A DNA stretch of 7,303 bases from an uncultured Microbacterium sp. (GTDB lineage Bacteria; Actinomycetota; Actinomycetes; Actinomycetales; Microbacteriaceae). A program made the position numbers and the translations under genes. Under the pieces are notes generated by a model, which was not told the DNA's origin, ran no database searches, and saw only the letters and a program-made list of their open reading frames with translations. The stretch is from positions 1 through 7,303 of the forward strand of contig CALKHM010000143.1 of the NCBI GenBank assembly GCA_937988695.1, read 5' to 3'. Of the stretch, positions 1-5,461 are shown one piece after another; within the stretch, counting starts at the first letter, position 1, and every line of letters starts with the position of its first letter.

Positions 1-169
1 AGGCCGGGCGCGCGGCCGGCGTGGTGCGTGGTGCCGCGGCGGTGGCAGCGGCCCACGGCTCGGTAGGCAGCAGCGACACGATGAGCACCAGCGCGATCAG
101 CAGAACGAGCTTCGGGCCCGCCGGCATCCGGTGCAGCAGGCCGTTGCCCGGGCGGTAGAGCGTCAGCAC
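1..169 (-). CDS. bioN: BioN-like ECF transporter transmembrane component (EcfT), N-terminal fragment
   Basis: This is the T component of the ECF biotin importer, an integral membrane protein that couples the BioM ATPase to the substrate-binding protein BioY. Only the first 56 codons lie in the window; the rest is beyond the left edge. The reading begins VLTLYRPGNGLLHRMPAGPK and continues into a hydrophobic segment (about residues 20-35, KLVLLIALVLIVSLLP), which matches the start of EcfT/BioN proteins of actinobacteria. The start is GTG at 169-167 and overlaps the end of bioM (GTGCTGA), so translation is probably coupled. Position after bioY and bioM in the same direction supports the assignment. 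The part seen is too short to show the coupling-helix motifs, so identity rests on the N-terminus plus context. Part of the ORF after residue 40 is Ala/Pro-rich, as expected for a variable loop. Confidence 0.83.
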   Translation of the reverse strand, partial: MLTLYRPGNGLLHRMPAGPKLVLLIALVLIVSLLPTEPWAAATAAAPRTTPAARPA

Positions 170-1017
170 TGCAGGCTCGCCTCGTAGCGCGCGATGATCG
201 TCGCCGGCTCGCCGAGTTCCTGCACTCGGCCCTCGCGGAACAGCACGGCAGCCTCGCATCGCCGCGCGAGCGCGAGATCGTGTGTGGCCAGCACGAGTCG
301 ATGCCCGGCATCGGCGAGCAGATGGTCGGCGACCAGGCGCGCGTTGCGCGCGTCGAGGTAGGCCGTGGGCTCGTCGGCGACGACGAGATCGGGATGGCGG
401 ATGAAGGCGCCCGCCAGGGCGAGCAGCTGTTTTTGCCCGCCGGACAGGTCGTGGGCCGGGCGCTCGGCCAGCGCGGCGAGGCCGAACCGCTCCAGGGTCT
501 GCGCCACGCGATCGGCTGCTTCCTCGGCCCCGTCGTCCGTTCCGCCGGCCTTGCCGCCCGTCCCGCCGGCCCTGTCGCCCGTCCCGCCGGCCTTGCCGCC
601 CGCCTCCTCCGCCCCGTCGCCCGCCCCGTCGGCGCCGCTGCCGAAGCGGCTCGTGCGGAGCCTCGCGTCGGCCTGTTCGCAGCTTCTGCGCCGCGCGCCT
701 CGTCGCGGCCGCTGCCCGCGGATCGAGAACGCCACATCCTCGGCGACCGTGGGCATCACGATCTGCGCGTCGGGGTTGCTGAAGACCATCGCGACTCGCC
801 GCCGCAGTTCGTGGATCTCATGTTCAGGGTCGAGCCCGAGCACACGGACAGTGCCGGATGCCGCGGTCGTGAGCCCGGCGACGAGGCGGGCGAACGTCGA
901 CTTGCCCGATCCGTTCTCGCCGATCACTGCGACAGTGCGCGCATCCACCGCGAGCGTGGCGCCGCGCAGCGCCTCGACGTCGCCGAGGCGCACGACCACG
1001 TCGTCCAGGACGATCAT
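163..1017 (-). CDS. bioM: BioM-like biotin ECF transporter ATPase with a repeat insertion
   Basis: This is the cytoplasmic ABC-type ATPase (A component) that powers biotin uptake with BioN and BioY. All ABC motifs are present: Walker A GENGSGKST (residues 33-41), Q-loop Gln85 (NPDAQ), signature LSGGQ (191-195), Walker B LVVADEP (211-217, catalytic Glu216), D-loop LDARN and the switch His246. The start ATG at 1017 overlaps the bioY stop as ATGA, so the start is well fixed; the stop overlaps the bioN start. The predicted length is 284 residues, whereas I expect roughly 230-245 for this family. The excess is a low-complexity stretch at about residues 101-168, made of an Arg-rich patch (RPRRGARRR) followed by Gly/Ala/Asp heptads such as GGKAGGT and GDRAGGT. 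It lies between the Q-loop and the signature motif, in the helical subdomain that faces the membrane partner. The motifs are intact, so the gene is probably functional. Confidence 0.92.
   Translation of the reverse strand: MIVLDDVVVRLGDVEALRGATLAVDARTVAVIGENGSGKSTFARLVAGLTTAASGTVRVLGLDPEHEIHELRRRVAMVFSNPDAQIVMPTVAEDVAFSIRGQRPRRGARRRSCEQADARLRTSRFGSGADGAGDGAEEAGGKAGGTGDRAGGTGGKAGGTDDGAEEAADRVAQTLERFGLAALAERPAHDLSGGQKQLLALAGAFIRHPDLVVADEPTAYLDARNARLVADHLLADAGHRLVLATHDLALARRCEAAVLFREGRVQELGEPATIIARYEASLQC
517..621 (-). repeat. 21-bp in-frame minisatellite inside bioM
   Basis: On the plus strand three near-identical 21-bp units follow one another at 539-559, 560-580 and 581-601, differing at only a few positions (core CCGCCGGCC-TG-CGCCC). 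Diverged units of the same period flank them at 518-538 and 602-622; these two resemble each other. In the bioM protein this reads as heptads GDGAEEA, GGKAGGT, GDRAGGT, GGKAGGT, DDGAEEA (residues 133-167). Because the unit is a multiple of three, gain or loss of copies keeps the reading frame. Copy-number change by slippage is an inference. Confidence 0.85.
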
Positions 1018-1613
1018 CGTGCGGGCGTCGTCGCCCAGGTGCGATGGAACGCTCGCGGGTACGCGCGCACGAGCGTCGTCGTGATCGCCGTAGCCACCAC
1101 CGCCTTGAGAAGATCCCCAGGCAGGAATACGAGGCTCATCAGCGCGGTCTCGCCGAGCGGCAGACGTGTGATGAGGGCCTGCAGCGGAATGCCGAAGGCG
1201 TAGACGACGAGGATGCCGCCGACGACGATCCCGGTGAACGTCCGCCAGAGGGTGGGGCGGCGGCGTCCGGCGTGCACGATGAGTCCGATCACGAACGCTC
1301 CGACCAGGAAGCCGATCAGGTAGCCCGCTGACGGACCGACGAACACGCCGATGCCGCCGCGTCCTCCCGACAACAGAGGCAGCCCGATCGCGACGAGCGC
1401 GAGGAACAGCGCCATCGACACGGCGCCCAGCCATGGCCCCAGGATCGCGCCGGCCAGCATGACGCCGAGGGTCTGTGCGGTGATGGGCACCGCGCCGAAC
1501 AGCGCAAAGCCACCGGGCAGACCCAGCACCGCGATCACGGCGGCGAACACGGCCACTCGCGCGATGTCCGATGTCGCCAGGCGGGTGCGGGCGGATGCGG
1601 GAGAGTCGGTCAT
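1014..1613 (-). CDS. bioY: BioY biotin ECF transporter substrate-binding (S) component
   Basis: BioY is the membrane-embedded, high-affinity biotin-binding subunit of the ECF importer. The 199-residue product has the family's usual length and about six hydrophobic segments. Typical BioY motifs are visible: VPITAQTLGVMLAG (42-55), LGPWLGA (59-65), AIGLPLLSGGRGG (75-87), GPSAGYLIGF (93-102) and, near the C-terminus, FLPGDLLKAV (163-172). I chose the ATG at 1613 (MTDSPASAR): it has an AAGGA ribosome-binding site 5 nt upstream at 1623-1619. The longer reading would start inside the operator region and run back past the divergent gene's start. The stop overlaps the bioM start (ATGA), indicating translational coupling in a bioYMN operon. 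Expression is probably repressed by the divergent TetR regulator through the tandem palindromes just upstream. The lack of biotin-synthesis genes here suggests uptake is the locus's role. Confidence 0.95.
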   Translation of the reverse strand: MTDSPASARTRLATSDIARVAVFAAVIAVLGLPGGFALFGAVPITAQTLGVMLAGAILGPWLGAVSMALFLALVAIGLPLLSGGRGGIGVFVGPSAGYLIGFLVGAFVIGLIVHAGRRRPTLWRTFTGIVVGGILVVYAFGIPLQALITRLPLGETALMSLVFLPGDLLKAVVATAITTTLVRAYPRAFHRTWATTPAR

Positions 1614-1626
1614 CGGGATCCTTACC

Positions 1627-1639
1627 TGAACGATGTTCA
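1627..1639. promoter_or_regulatory. BioQ-type operator, copy 1
   Basis: TGAACGATGTTCA is a perfect inverted repeat (TGAAC-N3-GTTCA). It lies next to the bioY ribosome-binding site and over the expected -35 zone of the divergent regulator. From memory, the BioQ operator of Corynebacterium is TGAAC-N3-GTTAC, which is nearly the same. Assignment to the adjacent TetR regulator is inference from motif plus location. Confidence 0.82.
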
Positions 1640-1641
1640 CC

Positions 1642-1654
1642 TGAACGCTGTTCA
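1642..1654. promoter_or_regulatory. BioQ-type operator, copy 2
   Basis: TGAACGCTGTTCA is a second perfect inverted repeat with the same arms as copy 1. The two sites form a direct repeat of 15 bp period with only one differing base per unit. This copy sits immediately beside the palindromic TATA core and covers the likely bioY transcription start, so a bound repressor could block both divergent promoters. Confidence 0.82.
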
Positions 1655-1663
1655 CTATAGTGA
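1652..1663. promoter_or_regulatory. Palindromic bidirectional -10 core (bioY / bioQ promoters)
   Basis: TCACTATAGTGA is a perfect 12-bp palindrome, so it presents the hexamer TATAGT on both strands (plus 1656-1661, minus 1659-1654). On the plus strand a start about 7 bp downstream falls on the A of the bioQ ATG (1668), suggesting a leaderless mRNA. On the minus strand it would start near 1647, giving bioY a leader of about 35 nt. The -35 elements are weak on both sides, so this is a prediction. Confidence 0.55.
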
Positions 1664-1667
1664 GGGC

Positions 1668-2288
1668 ATGGCCGAGAAAGAAGCCGGGCGACGTCACACC
1701 CGCGATGACGTGGCGCGCACGGCGCTACGGTTGCTCGACGACGTCGGACTGCCCGACGTGACGATGCGCCGGCTGGCCGCCGCTCTCGACGTGCAGCCCA
1801 GTGCTCTCTACCACCATTTCCCCAACAAGCAGGCGCTGTTGGCCGAGCTCGCCGATCGCATCGTGGCCGCGCCGGTTGCCGTGGCCGCGCCCGTGCACGA
1901 CCCGTGGGCGCAAGACCGGGCGATCCCGGCGTGGGAGTCGGATGTCCGCTGGGAGGCGGCGCTGCTGCGCGACCGGATGCTCGCATATCGCGACGGCGCC
2001 GAGGTGGTCTCCAGCACGCTCAGCATGGGTCTGGGGGCGGATGCCGCCCTCGACGGGCTCGCCCGCGCGGTGGCAGGAGGCGGATTCGACGCGTCGACGA
2101 CACGGCGGGCCGCGACGGCGCTGCTGCACTTCGTGCTGGGCCATGTCTCGCACGAGCAGCAGCGGTTGCAGTACGACAGCCTCGGTGTCGTCGCTCCCGG
2201 TCTTGCCGACGACGACGGCGCCGCCGCGTTCGCGTTCGGCGTCGCCCTTCTGGTGGAGGGACTACGCGCTCGAGCGCCGATCGTGTGA
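1668..2288 (+). CDS. bioQ: TetR-family repressor, probable biotin regulator BioQ
   Basis: This 206-residue protein is a TetR-family DNA-binding repressor. The N-terminal helix-turn-helix domain is clear: GRRHTRDDVARTALRLLDD (7-25) and then TMRRLAAALDVQPSALYHHF (32-51), followed by NKQALLAELAD. The rest resembles a ligand-binding/dimerisation domain and gives no ligand clue on its own. The assignment to BioQ comes from context: it is divergent from bioYMN across 54 bp holding two TGAACnnnGTTCA palindromes, close to the known BioQ operator. Its own start is inside the controlled region, so autoregulation is likely. There is no well-spaced ribosome-binding site (GAGGG abuts the ATG), whereas a TATAGT -10 ends 6 bp before it, consistent with leaderless translation. 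In known systems BioQ responds to biotin status through other factors; nothing here shows how. A generic TetR regulator is the alternative. Confidence 0.83.
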   Translation: MAEKEAGRRHTRDDVARTALRLLDDVGLPDVTMRRLAAALDVQPSALYHHFPNKQALLAELADRIVAAPVAVAAPVHDPWAQDRAIPAWESDVRWEAALLRDRMLAYRDGAEVVSSTLSMGLGADAALDGLARAVAGGGFDASTTRRAATALLHFVLGHVSHEQQRLQYDSLGVVAPGLADDDGAAAFAFGVALLVEGLRARAPIV

Positions 2289-2320
2289 CGGTTCTCGACC
2301 GCCTCATCAGCGGGAATGCA

Positions 2321-2335
2321 GGAATCGATTTCATG
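2321..2335. promoter_or_regulatory. Putative LacI-family operator upstream of lacI
   Basis: GGAATCGATTTCATG lies about 57 bp before the lacI start. The core AATCGATT is palindromic with a central CG, as LacI-family operators usually are, and AATCGATTTC plus TG two bases further on is shared with the site in the isomerase promoter (3473-3487). This suggests the local repressor controls itself. The left arm has one mismatch to perfect symmetry (GGAATC versus GATTTC). A clear promoter was not identified; TAGGGT at 2340-2345 is a possible -10. Confidence 0.55.
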
Positions 2336-2391
2336 ACGATAGGGTGGTCTCGCGCGTTGTCGTCGGGCGCAGACTGCATCGGGTGGGGGAC

Positions 2392-3381
2392 ATGGCCACG
2401 ATCTACGAGGTGGCGAAGCTCGCGGGTGTCTCACCGGCGACGGTGTCGCGGGTGTTCAACGGGTCGACGGTCTCGGCCGCGAAGGTCGAGGCCGTCCGTG
2501 CGGCGGCGAAGAGGCTCAACTTCACGCCGAACCGTGCCGCGCGCTCCCTGCGCCGGCAAGAGTCCGAAGTGATCGCCCTGGTCATCCCCGACATCGAGAA
2601 CCCGTATTTCACGGAGATGGCGCGCGGCGTAGAGGACGTCGCGCAGCAGGCCGGATACTCCGTCGTGCTCTGCAACACGGATGCGCAGATCGAGAAGGAG
2701 GCCCGCTATCTGCGGATCGCCGTCGCCGAGCACATGGCCGGTGTCATCCTCGCCGCGGCCGGTGAGCATACCAATCTCGACGACATCCTGAGCACCGGCC
2801 GCCCGGTCATCGAGGTCGATCGGAGCACGGGATACGACATCGACGGCGTCGTGATGGCGAACCGCGCAGCCGGGGCGGCGGCGACGGAGAGCCTGGTCGA
2901 TGCGGGTTATCGGCGGATCGCGTTCGTCGCCGGGCCGCAGCACATCGAGACGGCCAGCGAGCGGGCGGAAGGGTGGCGCGCCGTGATGCGCAGACGCGCA
3001 CCGGAGGCGCCGCTCGACGAGCTCCTGCACTACTCGACGTTCCAGGTCGACGGCGGACGCGAGGTCATGGAACAGCTGCTGGCTCTGCCCGACGTGCCGG
3101 ATGCGGTCGTCGCGGGCAACAACCTGATCGGCGTCGGGGCCATCCAGGTCCTGACCGAGCATCGCCTGACGCCTCCCCAGATCGGTGTCGCGGTGATCGG
3201 CTCGCTGCCGTTCACCACGCTCTCGCCGCGCCTGGTCACGATCGTCCGCCTTCCTGCGCGCCACATGGGGGTGACCGCCGCCAAGATGCTGTTCGAGCGC
3301 ATCGGCGGCGACCGGCAGCCGGCTCGCACGGTCGTGCTGCGCAGCGAGCTGCAGTCCGCGACGGTCGCGCGGCCCCGCTGA
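2392..3381 (+). CDS. LacI-family transcriptional regulator of sugar uptake
   Basis: This is a 329-residue repressor of the LacI/GalR family. The DNA-binding head is complete: TIYEVAKLAGVSPATVSRVF (3-22), then the hinge region with PNRAARSLRR (46-55). A periplasmic-binding-protein-like ligand domain follows, with landmarks VIALVIPDIENPYF (60-73), GYRRIAFVAGP (172-182), PDAVVAGNNLIGVGA (236-250) and a C-terminal ERIGGDRQPARTVVLRSEL. The usual Phe-Asp-Asp after the VAVIG strand is replaced by SLPFT, which may affect ligand contacts. The start ATG at 2392 gives the canonical N-terminus and has a G-rich GGTGGGGGA just before it; the open frame runs much further upstream but that part overlaps bioQ in another frame. 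The gene lies upstream of a sugar isomerase and ABC sugar importer on the same strand, so a sugar or its derivative is the likely effector. Its operator is probably the AATCGATTTC motif found before itself and before the isomerase. Confidence 0.93.
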   Translation: MATIYEVAKLAGVSPATVSRVFNGSTVSAAKVEAVRAAAKRLNFTPNRAARSLRRQESEVIALVIPDIENPYFTEMARGVEDVAQQAGYSVVLCNTDAQIEKEARYLRIAVAEHMAGVILAAAGEHTNLDDILSTGRPVIEVDRSTGYDIDGVVMANRAAGAAATESLVDAGYRRIAFVAGPQHIETASERAEGWRAVMRRRAPEAPLDELLHYSTFQVDGGREVMEQLLALPDVPDAVVAGNNLIGVGAIQVLTEHRLTPPQIGVAVIGSLPFTTLSPRLVTIVRLPARHMGVTAAKMLFERIGGDRQPARTVVLRSELQSATVARPR

Positions 3382-3437
3382 GCGCGTCGGCGGGCTTCAT
3401 TCCGCCGTGCGGTCGCGCGGTCGGCATGATGCGCCAC

Positions 3438-3456
3438 GAGCCTCGCTCAGAGGCTC
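3438..3456 (+). terminator. Small hairpin, possible lacI terminator
   Basis: GAGCCTC (3438-3444) and GAGGCTC (3450-3456) can form a perfect 7-bp stem with a 5-nt loop. It lies 56 bp after the lacI stop and just before the isomerase promoter, where a terminator would be expected. The following bases (TCCT) are only weakly T-rich, so termination efficiency is doubtful. Confidence 0.4.
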
Positions 3457-3464
3457 TCCTGCGA

Positions 3465-3493
3465 TTGTGTATGAAATCGATTTCGTGTACCGT
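3465..3493 (+). promoter_or_regulatory. Predicted promoter of the isomerase gene
   Basis: TTGTGT (3465-3470) and TACCGT (3488-3493) are separated by exactly 17 bp and would start transcription near 3500, leaving a leader of about 50 nt. The -35 matches TTGACA only partly, and the -10 fits TAnnnT. The spacer between the two boxes is occupied by a LacI-type operator, which adds weight to the prediction. Confidence 0.55.
3473..3484. promoter_or_regulatory. LacI-type operator in the isomerase promoter
   Basis: GAAATCGATTTC is a perfect 12-bp palindrome with a central CG. It sits wholly within the 17-bp spacer between the predicted -35 and -10 boxes, so repressor binding would directly block RNA polymerase. 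The right half and its flank (AATCGATTTC followed by nTG) recur upstream of lacI at 2323, pointing to the neighbouring LacI protein as the binder. Confidence 0.7.
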
Positions 3494-3550
3494 GATCGGC
3501 GACCGCGATCCTCGTGCGCCGCCTCCCGTCCCCGGCTCGAAGGAGAGACC

Positions 3551-5185
3551 ATGACCGAGTACACGTTCCCGACGCAGACGCCGCGTCCGGCCGTCGCGCC
3601 CAAGACCGTCTACCTGATCACCTCGGGCGACCTTCGCGAATCGGCGAACGTGGCCGGCTGGCCGGTGCAGGCAGCGACCGAGGCGGCCGTGACGGACGCG
3701 TTCGCGAAGCTCGGCTGGAACGTCGTGCGCGCGTTCGGCGTCGACCCCGAGCGCGGGCACGGATACATCCGCAGCCAGCGGATGGGCATGGAGGTGTTCA
3801 AGAACATCCCCGACGAGGCGCCCTTGGTGGTCGCCATCGCGAACTGGCAGTACTCGCACCACGTGCTGGCAGGCCTGCGCACACACCGCGGCCCGATCCT
3901 GACCACGGCCAACTTCGCCCCCGACTGGCCGGGATTGGTCGGGATGCTCGGCCTGAACGCCGGGCTCACGAAGATGGGCAAGGAGTACTCGACGATCTGG
4001 TCCGTCGACTTCACCGACGAGTGGTTCCGGCGAGGGCTGCAGGAATGGACCGAGACCGGCCGCATCACGCACGACGCGTCGCACGTGCGGGACCTGCCGG
4101 TGCTGCCGGACTCGCCGGAGGTGCGGCTGGGACGGGCCCTTGCCGCGCAGCTCGTGGCCGACAAGGCCATCATCGGCGTGTTCGACGAGGGCTGCATGGG
4201 CATGTACAACGCGATCTTCGACGACGAGCTGCTGAATCCGACCGGCATCTACAAGGAGCGTCTGTCACAGTCTGCCTTGTACGCCGAGATGCTGCGGGTC
4301 GCCGACGCCGAGGCCGACGCCGCGTACGAGTGGCTGATCGAGCGGGGCATGACGTTCGAGTACGGCGAGGATGCCGCAACCGAGCTGACCCGCGAGCAGG
4401 TGCAGTGGCAGCTGAAGATGTACATCGCCGCACTGCGGATCGCCGACGACTTCGGACTGGACGCCGTGGGCATCCAGTATCAGCAGGGTCTGAAGGATCT
4501 CGTCCCGGCGTCGGACCTTGCCGAGGGCATCCTGAACTCGACACAGCGCCCTCCGGTCTTCTCCCGCGACGGACGACGCGAGCTGCATGCCGGCCGCGCG
4601 TTCCCGCACTTCAATGAGGCCGATGAGGGCGTGGCGGTCGATGCGCTCGTGACGAACCGGGTCTGGACGGCGATGGGGCTGAACCCCGACACGACCCTGC
4701 ACGACGTGCGCTGGGGCGCGGAGTTCGACGGCGAGTTCGTCTGGGTCTACGAGATCTCCGGCTCGGTCCCCGCCTCGCACCTCGGCGGCTGGGAGCATGC
4801 CTCCGGATGGCGCCAGGGGCACGTGTTCTTCCCCGCCGGCGGCGCGACGATCAACGGCGTCTCCCGCCCCGGGGAGGTCGTGCTCTCACGCATCTACATC
4901 GCCGCCGGTGCTTTGCACGCGGACCTGTTCCGCGGATCGGTGGTGGGGCTGCCCGACGAGGAGAACCGGCGACGCAAGGCCGCCACCAACCCGGAGTGGC
5001 CGATCGCCAACGTCGTGCTGCACGGGCAGACCCGCGATCAGTTCATGGCGCGGCACAAGGCCAACCATGCGCAGCTGGTCTACGCGCCGGATGCTGCGAC
5101 CGCCGACAAGGCGCTCGCTGCCAAGGCCGCGATGCTCGACGCGATGGGCATCACCGTGCACCTGGTCGGCGATGTCGAGCTCTGA
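3551..5185 (+). CDS. Sugar isomerase of the L-fucose/L-arabinose isomerase family
   Basis: This 544-residue cytoplasmic enzyme probably interconverts an aldose and a ketose. It shows KTVYLITSGDLRESAN (18-33), GHGYIRSQRMGM (69-80), WQYSHHVL (99-106), HRGPILTTANF and FDEGCMGMYNAI (211-222), a pattern I associate with the FucI/AraA superfamily. Comparing by eye with E. coli FucI from memory, its metal-binding catalytic Glu, Asp and His correspond to Glu325 (LAEGILN), Asp358 (NEADEG) and His506 (KANHAQ). The spacing between Glu and Asp is longer than in FucI, so this is a divergent subfamily and the substrate cannot be named. The ATG has a good ribosome-binding site, AGGAGAG at 3541-3547. The gene lies between a LacI repressor and a sugar ABC importer, implying that it processes the imported sugar. 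Kinase or aldolase partners are not in the window. True L-fucose, L-arabinose or D-arabinose activity are all possible. Confidence 0.85.
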   Translation: MTEYTFPTQTPRPAVAPKTVYLITSGDLRESANVAGWPVQAATEAAVTDAFAKLGWNVVRAFGVDPERGHGYIRSQRMGMEVFKNIPDEAPLVVAIANWQYSHHVLAGLRTHRGPILTTANFAPDWPGLVGMLGLNAGLTKMGKEYSTIWSVDFTDEWFRRGLQEWTETGRITHDASHVRDLPVLPDSPEVRLGRALAAQLVADKAIIGVFDEGCMGMYNAIFDDELLNPTGIYKERLSQSALYAEMLRVADAEADAAYEWLIERGMTFEYGEDAATELTREQVQWQLKMYIAALRIADDFGLDAVGIQYQQGLKDLVPASDLAEGILNSTQRPPVFSRDGRRELHAGRAFPHFNEADEGVAVDALVTNRVWTAMGLNPDTTLHDVRWGAEFDGEFVWVYEISGSVPASHLGGWEHASGWRQGHVFFPAGGATINGVSRPGEVVLSRIYIAAGALHADLFRGSVVGLPDEENRRRKAATNPEWPIANVVLHGQTRDQFMARHKANHAQLVYAPDAATADKALAAKAAMLDAMGITVHLVGDVEL

Positions 5186-5285
5186 CACGGCTTGTATTCC
5201 GCCCCTCTCGCACGGCGCGACCGGGCGCGGCCGGGCCTGTCACATCACAGAAGGGTTACAGCGAGAACATCCGATCACGAACATA

Positions 5286-5314
5286 TTGACAAGGCAGATC
5301 TTCAGTTCTAAGGT
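5286..5314 (+). promoter_or_regulatory. Strong predicted promoter of the binding-protein gene
   Basis: TTGACA (5286-5291, perfect consensus) and TAAGGT (5309-5314) are separated by 17 bp. Transcription would begin near 5320-5321, at the edge of the first TGTCACCGGTGACA operator. The surrounding stretch is clearly less GC-rich than the rest of the window. It gives the transporter genes their own promoter, separate from that of the isomerase, and a leader of about 140 nt. Confidence 0.8.
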
Positions 5315-5319
5315 AAACA

Positions 5320-5333
5320 TGTCACCGGTGACA
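5320..5333. promoter_or_regulatory. Operator TGTCACCGGTGACA, copy 1
   Basis: This is a perfect 14-bp palindrome with a central CG, the usual form of a LacI-family operator. It starts 5 bp after the predicted -10, at the transcription start, an ideal place for repression. The sequence is unrelated to the AATCGATTTC sites before lacI and the isomerase. Confidence 0.82.
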
Positions 5334-5354
5334 AACCGTAATCATCCCGCATCG

Positions 5355-5368
5355 TGTCACCGGTGACA
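5355..5368. promoter_or_regulatory. Operator TGTCACCGGTGACA, copy 2
   Basis: This is an identical second copy of the 14-bp palindrome, centred 35 bp downstream of copy 1 within the leader of the binding-protein mRNA. Bases just right of the core are similar in the two copies (ACAAACCG versus ACAAGCGG). Paired sites suggest cooperative binding or a short loop. Confidence 0.82.
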
Positions 5369-5461
5369 AGCGGAATACCTGAATACTCGATCGCGGCCTG
5401 ACGAGGCTGTGGAAAATCGAACACCCGCATTTGAAGCAACACATAGCAAAGGGGCTTGGTA

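Noticed and set aside
280..1203. Plus-strand open frame of 307 codons opposite bioM
   Set aside because: It is antisense to a clear ABC ATPase gene, is Arg/Ala/Pro-rich and shows no domain; it is a shadow of bioM codon bias.
1018..1986. A minus-strand open frame that extends bioM upstream by 323 codons
   Set aside because: It runs across bioY in another frame and antisense to bioQ; the bioM start at 1017 overlaps the bioY stop and begins with a canonical ATPase N-terminus. Stop-free frames are common in GC-rich DNA.
1801..2391. Extension of the lacI frame upstream into bioQ
   Set aside because: The canonical LacI N-terminus begins at 2392 with a purine-rich ribosome-binding region; the upstream part is out of frame with bioQ and Arg/Ser-rich.
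3465..3500. Possible catabolite-repressor (CRP-type) site overlapping TTGTGTATG...
   Set aside because: The right half of a TGTGA-N6-TCACA site is missing; the symmetry is fully explained by the GAAATCGATTTC palindrome.
5186..5285. GC-rich stretch after the isomerase as a terminator
   Set aside because: The CCGGGCGCGGCCGGG run does not give a stable unambiguous stem followed by T residues; read-through into the transporter genes cannot be excluded.
5319..5366. A 15-codon ATG open frame across both TGTCACCGGTGACA operators, as a possible leader peptide
   Set aside because: The ATG is 4 nt after the -10, too close to be behind a normal transcription start, and it has no ribosome-binding site; the frame is a by-product of the palindromes.
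5413..5420. AAAATCGA as a third copy of the AATCGATTTC operator
   Set aside because: Only one half-site matches; the other arm (ACACC) shows no symmetry.
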